Positions 18,192-29,933 of a stretch of 64,000 bases of DNA are shown here, one piece after another. The position numbers and the translations under genes were made by a program. Below the pieces are notes generated by a model. The model ran no database searches and was not told the origin of the DNA. It worked only from the letters and a program-made list of their open reading frames with translations. The stretch's first letter is position 1; every line of letters begins with the position of its first letter. Origin of the DNA: Cheilinus undulatus (Eukaryota; Chordata; Actinopteri; Labriformes; Labridae); contig NC_054867.1 of the NCBI RefSeq assembly GCF_018320785.1, forward strand, positions 54,167,776-54,231,775, in the 5' to 3' direction.

Positions 18192-20319
18192 CCCTTAGAG
18201 CTCACGCTGCACAAATCCGTGCTGCAGGCACACCCTTTTGTAAATTGCTTGGTAACTTTTTAAGCGTAAGTCGTAGACTCTTTGTTTTCCTCTGAAAGCT
18301 GACCATTTTTTTGTTCGTTCGCTACCATCGATGTCTCCGTACCCCTAAAGGGCGCCGCTGTAGCGAGTCCGGGACTTCGGTGACTTTTTGGGGTCTTTGG
18401 AGATTAAATCCACATCTGATAAAAAGCATCTTCTTATCCATTTTTAATCCATATTGTAATGAAGTTCCATTATAATCTACATTATCAGTGTTTTATAACC
18501 ATATAAGGAATTGTAGAAGCTATATCTCATGTTTTTCCACTGTTGCTTCGTTATGACACCAACTGTGTGCTTTTGCAGAAGAATCTCATCTTAATCCTGT
18601 TAGCACAAACGGTTGACACCTTCCAGATAATGAACTTTGCTCTTATCTTCTCAGTGCTTGTGTAAAACTGTAGATTTATGTTGTTACTATTAGGTGTGAG
18701 ATGTGAAGAAAATGTTTCTGTGGGAAGGAATGCAACTCAGATGTGCTTTGTGGCGGGAGGACTGCGGATTCAAGGATGTTCAGCCTGTTAATCAAAATAA
18801 AGACATTCTCTTCTCAACTCCCTAAAAGGGGGGCTGTTTATTCGCCACTAGTTTCTGCTTTGCACAGGCTATGCTGACTTAAGCATATGCCCACTTATGA
18901 AAAAACTGTAAACATGTATCCTTATATTACTGTGCTTAGAAGAATTCTCTTCAATGAGAGGAAGCTGCATTTCTCTGTAAGCTGCTCATTCTTTGCAAGT
19001 AAACTTTTAAAAGACAGCTCACTCTCTTCTCATTTTTTCTACACTGGCACCACTAGTCAGAGGTGGATGAAAGGTGTTTTTCTGTCACATATTCATACAT
19101 CATGTTTGTTACGTGTGCCTAGCTCTGCATGTTTCCTCTCTCCCTGCCCTCTCTGGTCTCCCTCCTCCCCCTACCTGTGGGCTGCAGCACACCTGTGTGC
19201 TGTTAGCACTCAGGGTGGAGGAGGGGGAGTATTTAGAGCGGCAGGGGAGAGGAGCATGCAGAGCAGAGAGAGCAGAGCTGGGCCAGGCACCCGTGACACT
19301 CTCATGGAGAAGCGCGTGAGGAGGTTTGTTTCTTTGGTATTTGAGTAACTATTTTTTCGTTTAGGATTAATTCATTCGGTTAACCAAGCGTTTTGTTTCC
19401 CGTTTCTCCTTTTCCTCCCTCCCCAGGCATGTTTAGATCGCTGGGTTTTGTTGTTTTAGTTTGGCTGTAGTCGTCGGTAGTCCTGTTTTCTCGTTGTTTT
19501 CTTTTCTTGATTAAATAGTTCTTTTGGTTAGGTAGTTTTAGTTAGGGGTGGTGGCTGGTCCAATGGCCCATTGCGTGGTTCGCCAGTCCACCACCCCTCT
19601 TTTGTTCTTTTTGGCCGGCGGCTGCAGCCCTTTTTATTTCATTGATTTGATTAATGTTTAAATTAATTCATTGATCTGTTTATTAAAATAAAGCTTGGAT
19701 TATTTTGGAACTCAAACCATTTGTCTGTGTCCTTTTATATATGTTATGGTCTCTTTTGATACGAGCCTTATTTTTTTTTTTCCCGGTTTAAATGAATAAT
19801 TTTTAAGAGGCCATAACAATGTTCCATCTCTGGTATTCTTCAGTGGGCAGCAATGCATTATGGGAGGGGCAGTCGACCAGTTGTTTCTCTACTGCTTAAA
19901 GGAATGGCACAAATGAATCTAACTGCAATAAAGCGCATGCACTTGTTCCTGTATAGATGTAGATATTCTGAAAACCCTCAGTCACAGAATGTTTATTTTT
20001 TCACAGTTTTGTCCCCAAGAGATGGAGAACAAGTCTGTGCAAAGAAAATGCTTAGTCACTCTTGTTTACTGTGTTATCAATATAAATCTCTGAGTTTCAA
20101 ATTCTGATTTGTTTTTTCTTTTGTCTTTAGAGTCCTATAACCTTTTAAAAATGCAAGTGACATTTGTTGAGTAGATGTGTTCTTAAAGCCCAGGTTGTCC
20201 TGAAAAAAAAGATGTATAGAGCTTGACTGTGGACCCCAGGGTTGGTGTTTTATAAGCTTTTTAAGAAAAAAGTCCAGACGAGACACGATGGTGAAAATAA
20301 CAGCTGTAAGCTCTAAAGG
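18192..20319. mobile_element. piggyBac-like element downstream of gene 2, carrying a nested solo LTR
   Basis: Flanked by TTAA at 18188-18191 and 20320-20323 with the same ends as 8373-9976. It is longer because a 712-bp LTR is inserted at 19107-19818. A stretch around 8440-8650 of the first copy is deleted here. Confidence 0.6.
19107..19818 (+). mobile_element. solo LTR nested in the piggyBac-like element
   Basis: It begins TGTTACGTGTGCC, ends GGCCATAACA, and is flanked by a perfect 5-bp target duplication ATGTT (19102-19106, 19819-19823). The empty site CATCATGTTCCATCTC is present in units 1 and 3. It contains an AATAAA near 19685 and a GTATTTAGAGC stretch near 19228 that may be its TATA region. 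Superfamily unassigned (5-bp duplication fits Gypsy or BEL). Confidence 0.85.
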
Positions 20320-20504
20320 TTAAAGTGAATAATCTGATGAAACATCCCACTCCTGCTCTGTCTGATAGCAGGATTAAATATCTTGGACTAATTTTGTGTT
20401 GGTGAACAAAGCATCTGGATGAACCAAACACAGCATGCGTGCGTTTCATAAAGGCACAGTTGTGTGATTGCACAGAAGAAGAAGAAATTCACAAATGAAC
20501 AGAC

Positions 20505-20695
20505 TGAATCTTCTTTTTCACCTTTTTTGTTTGTCTCGATTGAAATTTCCCGTTCATTCTCTCAAAGGTATTCTGGACCATCGTCAGCTTAATTGTGAAA
20601 AACACTACAAGTCCAAGTCATAACTCAAGAGTGCATCTTTCTTGACACCAACTGCTCTGGTTGCCCAGCAACAGTTGAATTGCACCGCTTTTGTG
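20505..20695 (-). repeat. truncated LINE-derived repeat at the start of unit 3
   Basis: Reverse complement of the 5' part of the repeat at 3250-3430 (blocks around GGTTGCC, GATGCACTCTT and TTTTTCACAATT). Sequence 20696-20984 is present only in this unit and was not recognised. Confidence 0.5.
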
Positions 20696-20984
20696 TGTAA
20701 TGAGGGTGATCTGCATGTCAGTGAACTAATTTTGCTCTGATTTTTGAATATTCCCTCTCTGACTCGCGTACAGGTACATGCATAACTGGGACAGGTCACA
20801 GTTAGCTATGGCTGTACGCATTTTGTGCACATTTAGCATGGATTTCCACTTTGCACATGCTCTGTGGATGACATCCATAAAAAAACGCAAAAAGTGTGAA
20901 GCATCAAGCTCGCTTGTGGAATTGCGGTGGTTAATTGAGAACACGCAGAGGCATTAGATGCGCTCTCTATGGGCTGCTATATAT

Positions 20985-21685
20985 TTACAGTCAGCTACGG
21001 TTGAGGACAGAATTATTAGCCCCCCAAAGAAAATTTCAGTTTTTCTCAAGTATTTCCCAAGTGCTGTTGAACAGAGTAAAGAGGTTTTAACACAGATTTT
21101 CCAAACATCATGGTTTTATTTTGGATGTCTACATTGTTTTACTTTGCACACAGAAATAAAAATGTTTCAGAAAAACTACCAGCATCTAAATTTTTAGCCC
21201 CCTTTAGAACTGACCCTGTCAGCCTGGAGAAGGATTATGAAGACTGGAGGCGTGACCTTTGGTCAGGTGAAACTAAACTAGAGCTCTTTGACCACAGAGA
21301 TGTTGGAGATGTTTGGAGAAAGAAGGGAGAGGCGTATCACCCAGAGAACAGCGTCCCCACAGTGAAACATGGTGGTGGGAGGGTTATGCTGTGGGGATGC
21401 TTCAGTGAGTCTGGAACTGGAAACCTTGTCAAGGTGGAAGGATCCATGAAGACCAAGGTCCATGCCAGATCTGGAGGAGCTGGAGAGATTGGCCAAAAAA
21501 GAATGGGCTGGGGTTCCTCAGGAGACTGTCAGAGACTAAAACTACAACAAACGACTGCAGGATGTTACCCAGCAAAATGTTAAAATAAGCTGTGTTAAAA
21601 AGTCTTGCTTTTTCAACAGCACTTGAGAAATACATTTAAATCAATTAAATTGTCATGGGGGGCTAATAATTTTGTCCTCATGTGT
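20985..21685 (+). mobile_element. Tc1-like relic upstream of gene 3
   Basis: Left end TTGAGGACAGAATTATTAGC near 21001 and right end GCTAATAATTTTGTCCTCA near 21662 are inverted copies. Between them is a shortened transposase fragment. The right end also survives upstream of genes 1 and 2, so the insertion is ancestral to clade A. Central sequence is deleted. Confidence 0.7.
21200..21455 (+). pseudogene. Tc1 transposase fragment
   Basis: Open stretch with YEDWRRDLWSGETKLELF, then KKGEAYHPENSVPTVKHGGG and VMLWGCFSESGTGNL. These are the middle blocks of Tc1 transposases. The first catalytic position reads SGET where TDET or SDET is normal, so the Asp is lost. N- and C-terminal domains are absent. 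Confidence 0.8.
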
Positions 21686-21689
21686 TTGT

Positions 21690-22587
21690 CAACAAAGCTG
21701 ATACAGGAAATAAAACCTAACTCTCCACAAACCTCACCACCCATCGCTGGTTGAGACATGCCCACAACAGATGTTCTGCCCTAACATGAGTCACCCTCAA
21801 CTGTGAGCCAAGAGAGGATGCTGGAGTGGAAAAAGGGGAGGTTACAGCTTAGAGACTTTTCCAGGGAATTCATACTTCTCCGAAATCAGACCACGAGTGT
21901 CGTCAACATTTGATAAGTTGAATAAGTTTATGTGAGAAAACAACAGTGCAAAGACAGAGGACCAGAGCAAACCCTTTTTCTTCTACCCTGGCCTCTTTTG
22001 GAGCAGGATCAAGACTGCGAGGGGAATTACAGGATCACGTCTCTACAGTTTTCCTGTTCTGCTTTCTTCTGGGACTGAGTTTGGAGAGTGCTGCAGGAAA
22101 AGGACTCTTACCACCACTGGTGGATTATTTCCCTGAGGACTGCCATCTTGGGGTGGATAAGCATTCTTTCCAACTGTGTATTTTTGTTTGGGACAGAGTT
22201 GTTTTTACTCTCCAGCCACAGAGGGCTAGGATTATTTCTCAGGATTTTGTACAAGATTGTGACATTTGACTTCATATTTAAGTTCTCTGATCCTACAAGT
22301 TTAGTGTAGTTTACATCCAAGGTTCCTATAGTTTATTCTAGCCAACAAATATAAGAGACTCTTTGGATTTTTGGATAAATCTCTAAACTCATTTCCTAAC
22401 ACATTCACCAAGAGCAAAGGTTCATAGAGGAGAGCTGCTGTTAACTGATGCGTCTAATGTTGGTATTCAGCCCAAGGCTGCTGGATTGAGTGCTGCATTA
22501 CTGGAATTAGAGTAGACATCAGTGATACAGATAGGGACCATAGCTGAGAGACAGAGAGCCTCAGTCACCAACGATCTCACCTGGACG
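21690..22587. other. upstream region of gene 3
   Basis: Matches the upstream regions of genes 1 and 2, with an extra block of about 310 bp at 22136-22447 found only here. An open frame at 21946-22269 includes VSTVFLFCFLLGLSLESAAG, which resembles a signal peptide, but no ATG precedes it in frame nearby. Probably 5' UTR or relic sequence. Confidence 0.4.
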
Positions 22588-25500
22588 ATGTCATCTGCAG
22601 TTACAACCACATCAGGTGGCCTGGTGGTGGTCACCCAGGTGTTACCATCTAATCAACCCCAACCTCAGGAGGTTCAGCTGGCGGGTCTGGGGACGCACAG
22701 GTTCATCCAGGCATACCCCATGGCTGTCGGGGTGAGTTATTTTATCGTTCAAAAGTGTTTTTGTTTGTTGGTTTGTTTTTTTGTGAATTTTTATTTTGTT
22801 GTGAAAAGTGACATTCAAGTTTACATCATAAAGTATGCAGTATTTAGTTTACATGATAGAGTATACAGTATTTGGTATATATAGAGTATAGGGTGTATAG
22901 ATTATAACTTACAGCCTTTTCTGTTTTCAGCTGTGCAACATTTACAACAGCATTAATTGTCTATTTCTTCTTCTTCTGTGTTTGCAGACGGTCCAGATCA
23001 TGATCGGCACCTTTGTCCTCTTGTTCGGTATCGTCAAGTTGTTTCACCTGCTGTCTTTTGGAGTGATCAGTGGCTTCTTTGTTTGGGGTGCTGGCTTTGT
23101 GAGTATTTATTAAGCCATAGTATTTGTTTACATAAATCAATATAACATGACTAAATTTTTGTCTTACAAAATGTTTTCTATGTAAAAAAGATCACAAAAT
23201 ATCATTAAGTTAAAATATCACACCTTAAATATGTCCGTCATTAAAAGTTCTATTAAATTACAAATGACACCCTTTGAGAATGGGATCAATGAAGTAAACT
23301 GATATTTTAAAAAGTCGCATATAAAAAATAATTTTATTAAACTGTAAAAAATATTAAAATCATAAATTTTCAGTGAATAGAAAATGCGACAAATTACAAA
23401 TGTACAAAAAACAAACAAAAACTAAATAAATAAGTTAAGCTTTTTGATGATTAATTTTAAAAATAAAAAAATGTTAGAAGATATTTTATATTACTTTTAT
23501 TGAAAAGGAAGGGAGATATTTCTAATTAAAGAATTAAACAGTTCACTCATTTGCAATTTTAATGTCTTTTTCTTTGTTTGTTTGTTTTGTTATATTCCAC
23601 AAATTTAGGAGCAGTAAATTACTTCAGGTATTGATTTCAGCTTATTCAAATGTTTTTAGAGTATTTATGTGAGTAAACATCTATTTATTAAACTAAAATA
23701 AGGTTTGGTTGAATTTTGACATATTTCACATACAGTATATCTCATATTGTATATATAGGCATATATCGCTGCCTGGTGGTTGCCAGGCAACCAGAGCAGT
23801 TGTCAGCAAGAGAGATGCACTCTTAAGTTATATCTTGGACTTGTAGTGTTTTTCACAATTGAGTTGACAACATGAAGTGAGTTGAAACCTGTGAAAACAA
23901 AGAAGATGGATGGTCCAGGACACCTCTGAGAGAAAGAACGGAAAATTTCCATCAAGAAAAACACAAAAAAGGTGAAAAGAAGACGTCAGTCTCAACCACA
24001 ACTCCTGGCTAGCTTAAAAGCTAACAACTGCCTGATCAACAGGAGACTACTGAATGCTACCTAATGAGGTAGCATGGGGCGGCACATACCAACACAGCAA
24101 AACAAAGCCCTACACTTACACCAGAACTGACAGCGTGCCCACGGAGTTTACCTCTTTCTAGATAGAGTTTGTCCAGAGAACGGAGCGCTCAGAGACTGAC
24201 AGGAGGAGGGCGTGGAGCAGCACAACACCTACAGCCAGTGGGGAGGAGGCAGAGACGGCGTTGTGTGAGACAGCAGAAGCGGGGCTAACAAGCCGGACTG
24301 CAGGCTAGGCTAAGAGCCGCCCCACACAAACCTTTCGTACCGAGCATCTTTGTCCCGGGTGCCCGCTCCCTCGCCAGCAGGATGGATGACGTGAGGCTGC
24401 GGATTTCTAACCATCACTTGGACAACTGTGTTTGCTGCTACAGAGACTGCCAAACGTAATTTTGTTGCATTTTTACAATGCAATGACAATAAATGACATT
24501 CATGTATATCAGAGGAATATTCTGTCTAAATAATCATCTTTTCAACAATCAATCTAATTCTGTGTTAAAGTTCATCGTTTATTCAATGTTGTTTTGTGTC
24601 TCATTCTCAGTACATCACCTCCGGCGCACTCACAGTGGCTGCTGGGAAATCTCTCAGTCCCTGTCTGGTGAGTGACTTCCTGTTGTCCAGAATCCTGTTA
24701 CTTCCTGTGTGTGTTGCTGTCATGTGATTGTTAAAATCATGAGAATCAGTGTAGGTTTCCCAGCATGCTTCATTTCATGTCATCTATACAAACACACATT
24801 TGTTTTTTCATTGATTTCTGGCCTGTATCTGGCATGTCTCTCTGTCTGATTCTTAATCAGATATTCTCATCCTGTCCTGTGCTGTCTGACCTTCATTTAG
24901 CCGTCTGTGACCTCTAATATAGATATTATTGTTGTACCTGTCTGGCTCTGTCTTTCCTCTCATGTGTCTCTTCTCTCCCAGGTCAACACTGCTTTGGGTT
25001 TCAACGTGGTTTCCTCCGTAGCAGCATTCACCGGCATCGTCCTGTACAGTTTTGATGTTGCAGGAGGGGCCATGCCCTGCTGGGGATATGACTGCATGGT
25101 AATTTCTTTCAATGATGTTTTTTACATCTGCAGGATAAAATCGAGGTAAAATACTTGAACAACGTGCATAAATAAAAGACAGGTATTATCATTGCATGGT
25201 TCCTCTAAATTTCACACACACCTCTGACCAAAGTGACGAATTACATAAAACAACAACACAAAGAAAACTGAAGGAGGAATAACATCAATGAAACAACAGA
25301 AGAGTCAGACAGAGAGCAGGGAAGAGGACCAGAGGAGGACAAGAAGATCCAGAATTATCATCAAGATCAACAGCTGCTGCAACCATATCAACATTTATAC
25401 CATCTTCATCTTCAACAGCATAATCATCACTACATTTAACTTTATCATCATCATCATCATCATCGTCATTTTAATCAGTCTCATTTAGGTGTTCAGCAGA

Positions 25501-26944
25501 GCTTTGTTGTCAGCCTCTTGATTATCTAAACAGATTCTTCCACCCAGACTGGTTTTGGTAAATCTTTCCTAGACCTCCATCAGGTAATGAGGTGGATTAC
25601 AGGTGAATCAGGATCAGCATCTCCAAGTCTGAGGTCATGGTTTTCTGCTGTCTGTAGTGGATTAGTCCCCCTGGTGAGGAGTGAGTCAGAACCTCATGTG
25701 AAGGAGGTAAAGTATCTGGATGTTAGGGTTAAGTTTGTTCACTGAAAGGCTAAAATAAAACATGAGATTATCAGGAGGATTGGTTTAGCATCAGCAGTGA
25801 CATGTCTCACTGATGATCAGGAAATTTAAGTCTATGATCAGAATTGTTACATCTATGGTCAAGATCTCTGGGTGTTTTGTCAGGATATCTGAGTCTTTAG
25901 TCAGGAGCTTTAGGTTTAAGATCAAAATCACAGGGACTATGGTCGAGATCTCAGCCTGTGGTTATCAGCGTTAGGTTGATGGTCATGATCCGTTGGTCTG
26001 TGGTCAGGAGCATACAGTACCTCCTCATGTATAAGTTTGACCTTTTACCCTTCTTATATACAAATAAATGCTGGACTTTTTACAAATCAAATACTGGAGA
26101 TTTTTGAAACATTGAACCCACAATAAAAACAGTCTGTAATTTACTAACAGGTGCTCTGATTTTTGTTGTAAAACGATGTAAAACCAATCAGATCAAACAG
26201 TGTAGAGATCCGACTGTTGATGAGATTAGGGAGGGCTCACTGCCCCATCATCAGCTCTAGACGCTCAGTCAAACGGGTAGCTCAGCTGTGGTGGACAACA
26301 AATCCCAGCAAAATGGAAAAGCCCAGCAACAGATCTGGTTAGAACAGACGACATGGTCTAGACCTGCCCCCTTGGAACGGCTCTGATGTGTCCGTCTGTC
26401 TGTTACAGGTTCTGGATTCAGGTTTTTCAGGGGTCCTGTTGGTGTTCCATATCTTGGAGTTTGCCATTTCCCTCACCGTCTCTATCTTTGCCTGTAGAGC
26501 TACCTGTAACTGCTGTGGCAACCAGGTGAGTTCATACTGACAGGTACCTGGTAGGTCTACCTGTAGCTGTGAATATTTATTCATGAAAACACTGGAAATG
26601 AAACCTGATGGTTGTTCTGTGTGTGGTTGTTTGATGTTTGTTGATGTTGTGTGTCGTTGTGTAGCAACATCCATACGTCCACTTCACGCCTGCCCAGGCT
26701 CCACCACATACTGGACCTGCCACCATGGCTGTACCACCACAACAGGTACCCCCCTAAATACTATAAAAGTGGACCAGAATGGTCACATGATCAGTCTCTG
26801 TGGTTCTGATTGTAGTTAAATCATCACTAACGTGTTCTTCTCTTTGTGTTTGTGGTTTTACAGATTTCCAGCTTCCCAAAACCCATAGAGAACCAGGACC
26901 AGATTTTCCCTGGGCCCAATGAACCTCCGGCCTACACTGGCTGA
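22588..26944 (+). CDS. MS4A-like four-pass membrane protein, clade A copy 3
   Basis: Exons: 22588-22731, 22988-23098, 24611-24667, 24982-25098, 26409-26525, 26665-26745, 26864-26944, giving 235 aa. It is the most diverged clade A member. The TM1-TM2 loop reads KLFHLLSFG instead of KAIQGISLG. The TM3-TM4 loop reads AGGAMPCWGYDCM, and exon 5 starts VLDSGFSG. The N-terminus has VLPSNQ and QLAGLGTHR substitutions. TM2 (SGFFVWGAGFYITSGALTVAAG), the CRATCNCC cluster and the PPAY tail are unchanged. The exon 5 acceptor is ACAG followed by GTT where genes 1-2 have ATT, so Val replaces Ile. Intron 4 is shorter than in genes 1-2 (deletion around 26150). No disabling mutation seen. Confidence 0.9.
23750..24500 (+). 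repeat. LINE-derived repeat in intron 2 of gene 3
   Basis: Orthologous to 14600-15345 with few differences. Its inverted partner upstream of gene 3 is mostly deleted (20505-20695). Confidence 0.6.
25800..26020. repeat. intron 4 minisatellite of gene 3
   Basis: Same short array as in genes 1 and 2. Confidence 0.6.
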
Positions 26945-26962
26945 AGAAAAGACCTGCTTTAA

Positions 26963-26968
26963 AATAAA
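26963..26968 (+). terminator. poly(A) signal of gene 3
   Basis: AATAAA 19 nt downstream of the stop codon. Confidence 0.5.
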
Positions 26969-27035
26969 ATCACATGATGACAACATGCAATGAACATGTG
27001 AATAACATGATAATTACATGAGACAAATATATTAA

Positions 27036-28020
27036 CCCTTAGAGCTCACGCTGCACAGATCCGTGCTGCAGGCACACCCTTTTGTAAATTGCTTGGTAAC
27101 TTTTTAAGCGTACATCGTAGGCACTAGCTGTTTTTCCTGTAAAAGCTCTCTGTTTTGCCTTTCTTCATGTCTTCCATGCATTTGTAGCTCTTACAGAACT
27201 TTCTCTTGTGAGCCTGGAACTTGGCCGACTCTCCGGGGTCTCTGAGGACAGCGTTGTTGTCTACAACAGGAAGTGACACAGTTTATAAAAATGTTAGTAA
27301 CTTTTGAAGCATAAGTCATAGACTCTTTGTTTTCCTCTGAAAGCTGACCATTTTTTTGTTTGTTCGCTACCATCGATGTCTCCGTACCCCTAAAGGTCGC
27401 CGTTGTAGCGAGGCTGGGACTTAGGTGACTTTTCGGGGTCTTTGGAAATTAAATCCACATTCGATAATAGGCATCTTTTTATCCATTTTTAATCCATATT
27501 CATACATCATGTTCCATCTCTGGCATTCTGCAGTGGGCAGCAATGCATTATGGGAGGGGCAGTCGACCAGTTGTTTCTCTACTGCTTAAGGGAATGGCAC
27601 AAATGAATCTAACTGCAATAAAGCGCATGCACTGGTTCCTTGTATAGATATAGATATTCTGAAAACTGTCAGTCACAGAATGTTTATTTTTTCTCTGTTT
27701 TGTCCACAAGAGATGGAGAACAAGTCTGTGCAAAGAAAATGCTTAGTCACTCCTGTTTACTGTGTTATCAATAAAAATCTCTGAGTTTCACATTCTGATT
27801 TGTTTTATCCTTATGCCTTTAGAGTCCTATAACATTTTTAAAATTCAAGTGACATTTGTTTAGTAGATATATTCTTAAAGCCCAGGTTGTCCTGGAAAAA
27901 AAAGGATGTATGGCTTGACTGTGGACCACAGGGTTGATGTTTTATAAGCTTTTTAAAACAAAAAGTCCAGATGAGACATGATGGTAAAAAAAAAAAAAAA
28001 AATAGCTTTGAACTCTAAGA
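27036..28020. mobile_element. piggyBac-like element downstream of gene 3, decayed
   Basis: Left TTAA (27032-27035) and the CCCTTAGAGCTCACGCTG end are intact. The right end has decayed into A-runs (about 27985-28035), so its TTAA is lost. An internal deletion of about 0.6 kb relative to 8373-9976 removes the central part. Confidence 0.55.
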
Positions 28021-28660
28021 AAAAAAACAAAACAAAAAAATAACCCTAAATCAGTCATTTGTAATTATTTTAATCTAGTACGATTAACATGATTTCCAAC
28101 ACTCAGCTTTTTCTGAAAAAAAAAAAATAATAATAATCTGTATCTGTATCATATATCTGAAATTCTAAATGTTTTTCCCAAAATTGTTCATTTTCTTCAC
28201 TAACCAGAACCCAGACATAAAGATGTCTGAGAAACTTTAGACAGAAAAATATGAAAACTGACCAAAAAATTCCAAACTATATGTCGATGTCTACTGGATC
28301 TATAGGTTCTTTGCTGATGACATCACTCAGCAGATCAGAACTCTTGATGGGGGGCAGGAGGTGATTTCTGCAGAAACTCTACCAAAAGGCCACGTTAGAG
28401 CTGTTCGGCTATGACAAGAGTTCAAAGTGAGAAAATAAACACATTCTTCATTCTTAAACTACTTTTGTGTCCTTTAAAGTTGACAACTATTCAGGAAGAA
28501 TAAAGAAACAAAACCTCACAGAGAAACAGTGGCAGGATGGGATTAAAAATCCTCTGTCTAAATCCTGGATCAGTCGCTCCTTTATGATCTGTTTCCATGG
28601 TTTGGTTCAGGCCATGAACCGGCTCACGATAACTCCACGAGGTTTAATCTGCTGATAGCA
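28021..28660. other. 3' flank shared by clade A and clade B units
   Basis: The part at about 28290-28440 (GCAGATCAGAACTCTTGATG, then CCAAAAGGCCACGTTAGAG) recurs at 44525-44620 and 60650-60770. It is therefore an ancient common end of the MS4A-like unit. No gene recognised. Confidence 0.5.
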
Positions 28661-28680
28661 GTTTAGTTTAGTTATTTAGA

Positions 28681-28757
28681 GTTATTTAACCAGGAAAGCC
28701 TCATTGAGATTAAGACTCTCGATTACAAGATTGTCCCTGACGAGACAGACAGCAGCC
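28681..28757 (-). repeat. LINE 3' end fragment
   Basis: TTATTTAACCAGGAAAGCC followed by an ATTGAGATTAAGA block is the reverse complement of a common fish LINE 3' tail. The + strand version is at 36420-36503. Confidence 0.5.
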
Positions 28758-28768
28758 CAACTAACGTC

Positions 28769-29446
28769 AAATTTCCATATACAGCGGGCGCCGCACACCG
28801 AAGCGCAGCGGGTTTGCTCCGACTGAAAGGCGAGCAACCTCGCCCACTGGAAGCAAGTCTAGAGCACTGTGCCATGGCGCACAAGCCCAGATCAGCGGGG
28901 AGAGATCATGGGAGAACTGCGAGTTCACGCAGGAATAGTATGTCAACAGTGGACTATTTTACCTTTTGGGGTTAATTTTTCATCCTTTCCAGTATAAGTC
29001 TATGATATTATTGCTTCTTCCATTGGGTGAGTACATTAAGAAGTTTAAAGGTTAATGTTTGCTTAAACGATCTGTGGTTTTATGCAAAATTCTTTGGCTA
29101 AATATCCCCAAGAGTTAACTTTTCCTCGTCAATGGCGCCATTGTAGCTCTGTGACCCACTGACCTCTCGTTGACCCTTTGCTCTCGCTGCAGGATGAGAC
29201 GTAATGTTGATATAGTGATGATTTACGATCAGAGCCCGTGCATTGTGTTTTATTTTGAAAGAACCGGATGTTCTACACTTGTGACTTCCATGGTTGGTGC
29301 TTTCTGAACGACAGTGAATTTACGAGCGCTGAAAATACACCTGCAGCGTATCTGAAACGAAGCGGAGCGGAGTGCTGCTCCAGGCACGCGCTGCTGCCAG
29401 TCTGGAGCGCCGGCTATGATCGGCGCACATGTTATATATGGAAATT
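28769..29446. mobile_element. MITE with AATTTCCATATA inverted ends
   Basis: AATTTCCATATA at about 28770 and TATATGGAAATT at 29435-29446 are inverted. GC-rich subterminal blocks also mirror each other (GCGGGCGCCGCACACCG, and GGAGCGCCGGC then CGGCGCAC). No coding capacity. Target duplication not clear. The flank 29447-29933 holds nothing recognised. Confidence 0.5.
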
Positions 29447-29933
29447 GGGGGTAGTATAGTTGGCTGGGATGCCTGTTGAAATGCCTGACTGAATCATTAT
29501 TTGGCAGAATGATTGGTTTTTGGGGTTGTGATTGTGCTGTCCCTAATGTCTGTGGGTTGAGAACTGAAGGACCACGCTAGAGCTACTCATATCTGTTGCA
29601 TGAATATATTTGACAATCATGTGGGAAAGCTCCCATAGTAAACTCTTTAGAAGGTGACTGGAGGAACGTTCTGTCTGTCATATTCATGACGGGCCAATCA
29701 GAGGGACAGATTGCGTTGTGCCCATGCGCTACTCTTGTGCAGGCTACCGCTGCCTTAGATGGTTAGGGGCGGAGCTTCATGTAAAATTGATGCCAAGGCC
29801 GGTCAGGAGAATAGTGATGGGAATTCTGGCTGTTTTCAGAGATCCGGATCATTCGGCTCAGTTCAGCAAGAAGAGCTGGCTGCTTCAGCTCCCGAACGGC
29901 TCTTCATTCTGTACCACTTTGGCTTTTTAATTA

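Noticed and set aside
18887-19348. 153-codon frame crossing the left end of the solo LTR
   Set aside because: It spans an insertion junction, so it cannot be an old conserved gene; no motif recognised.
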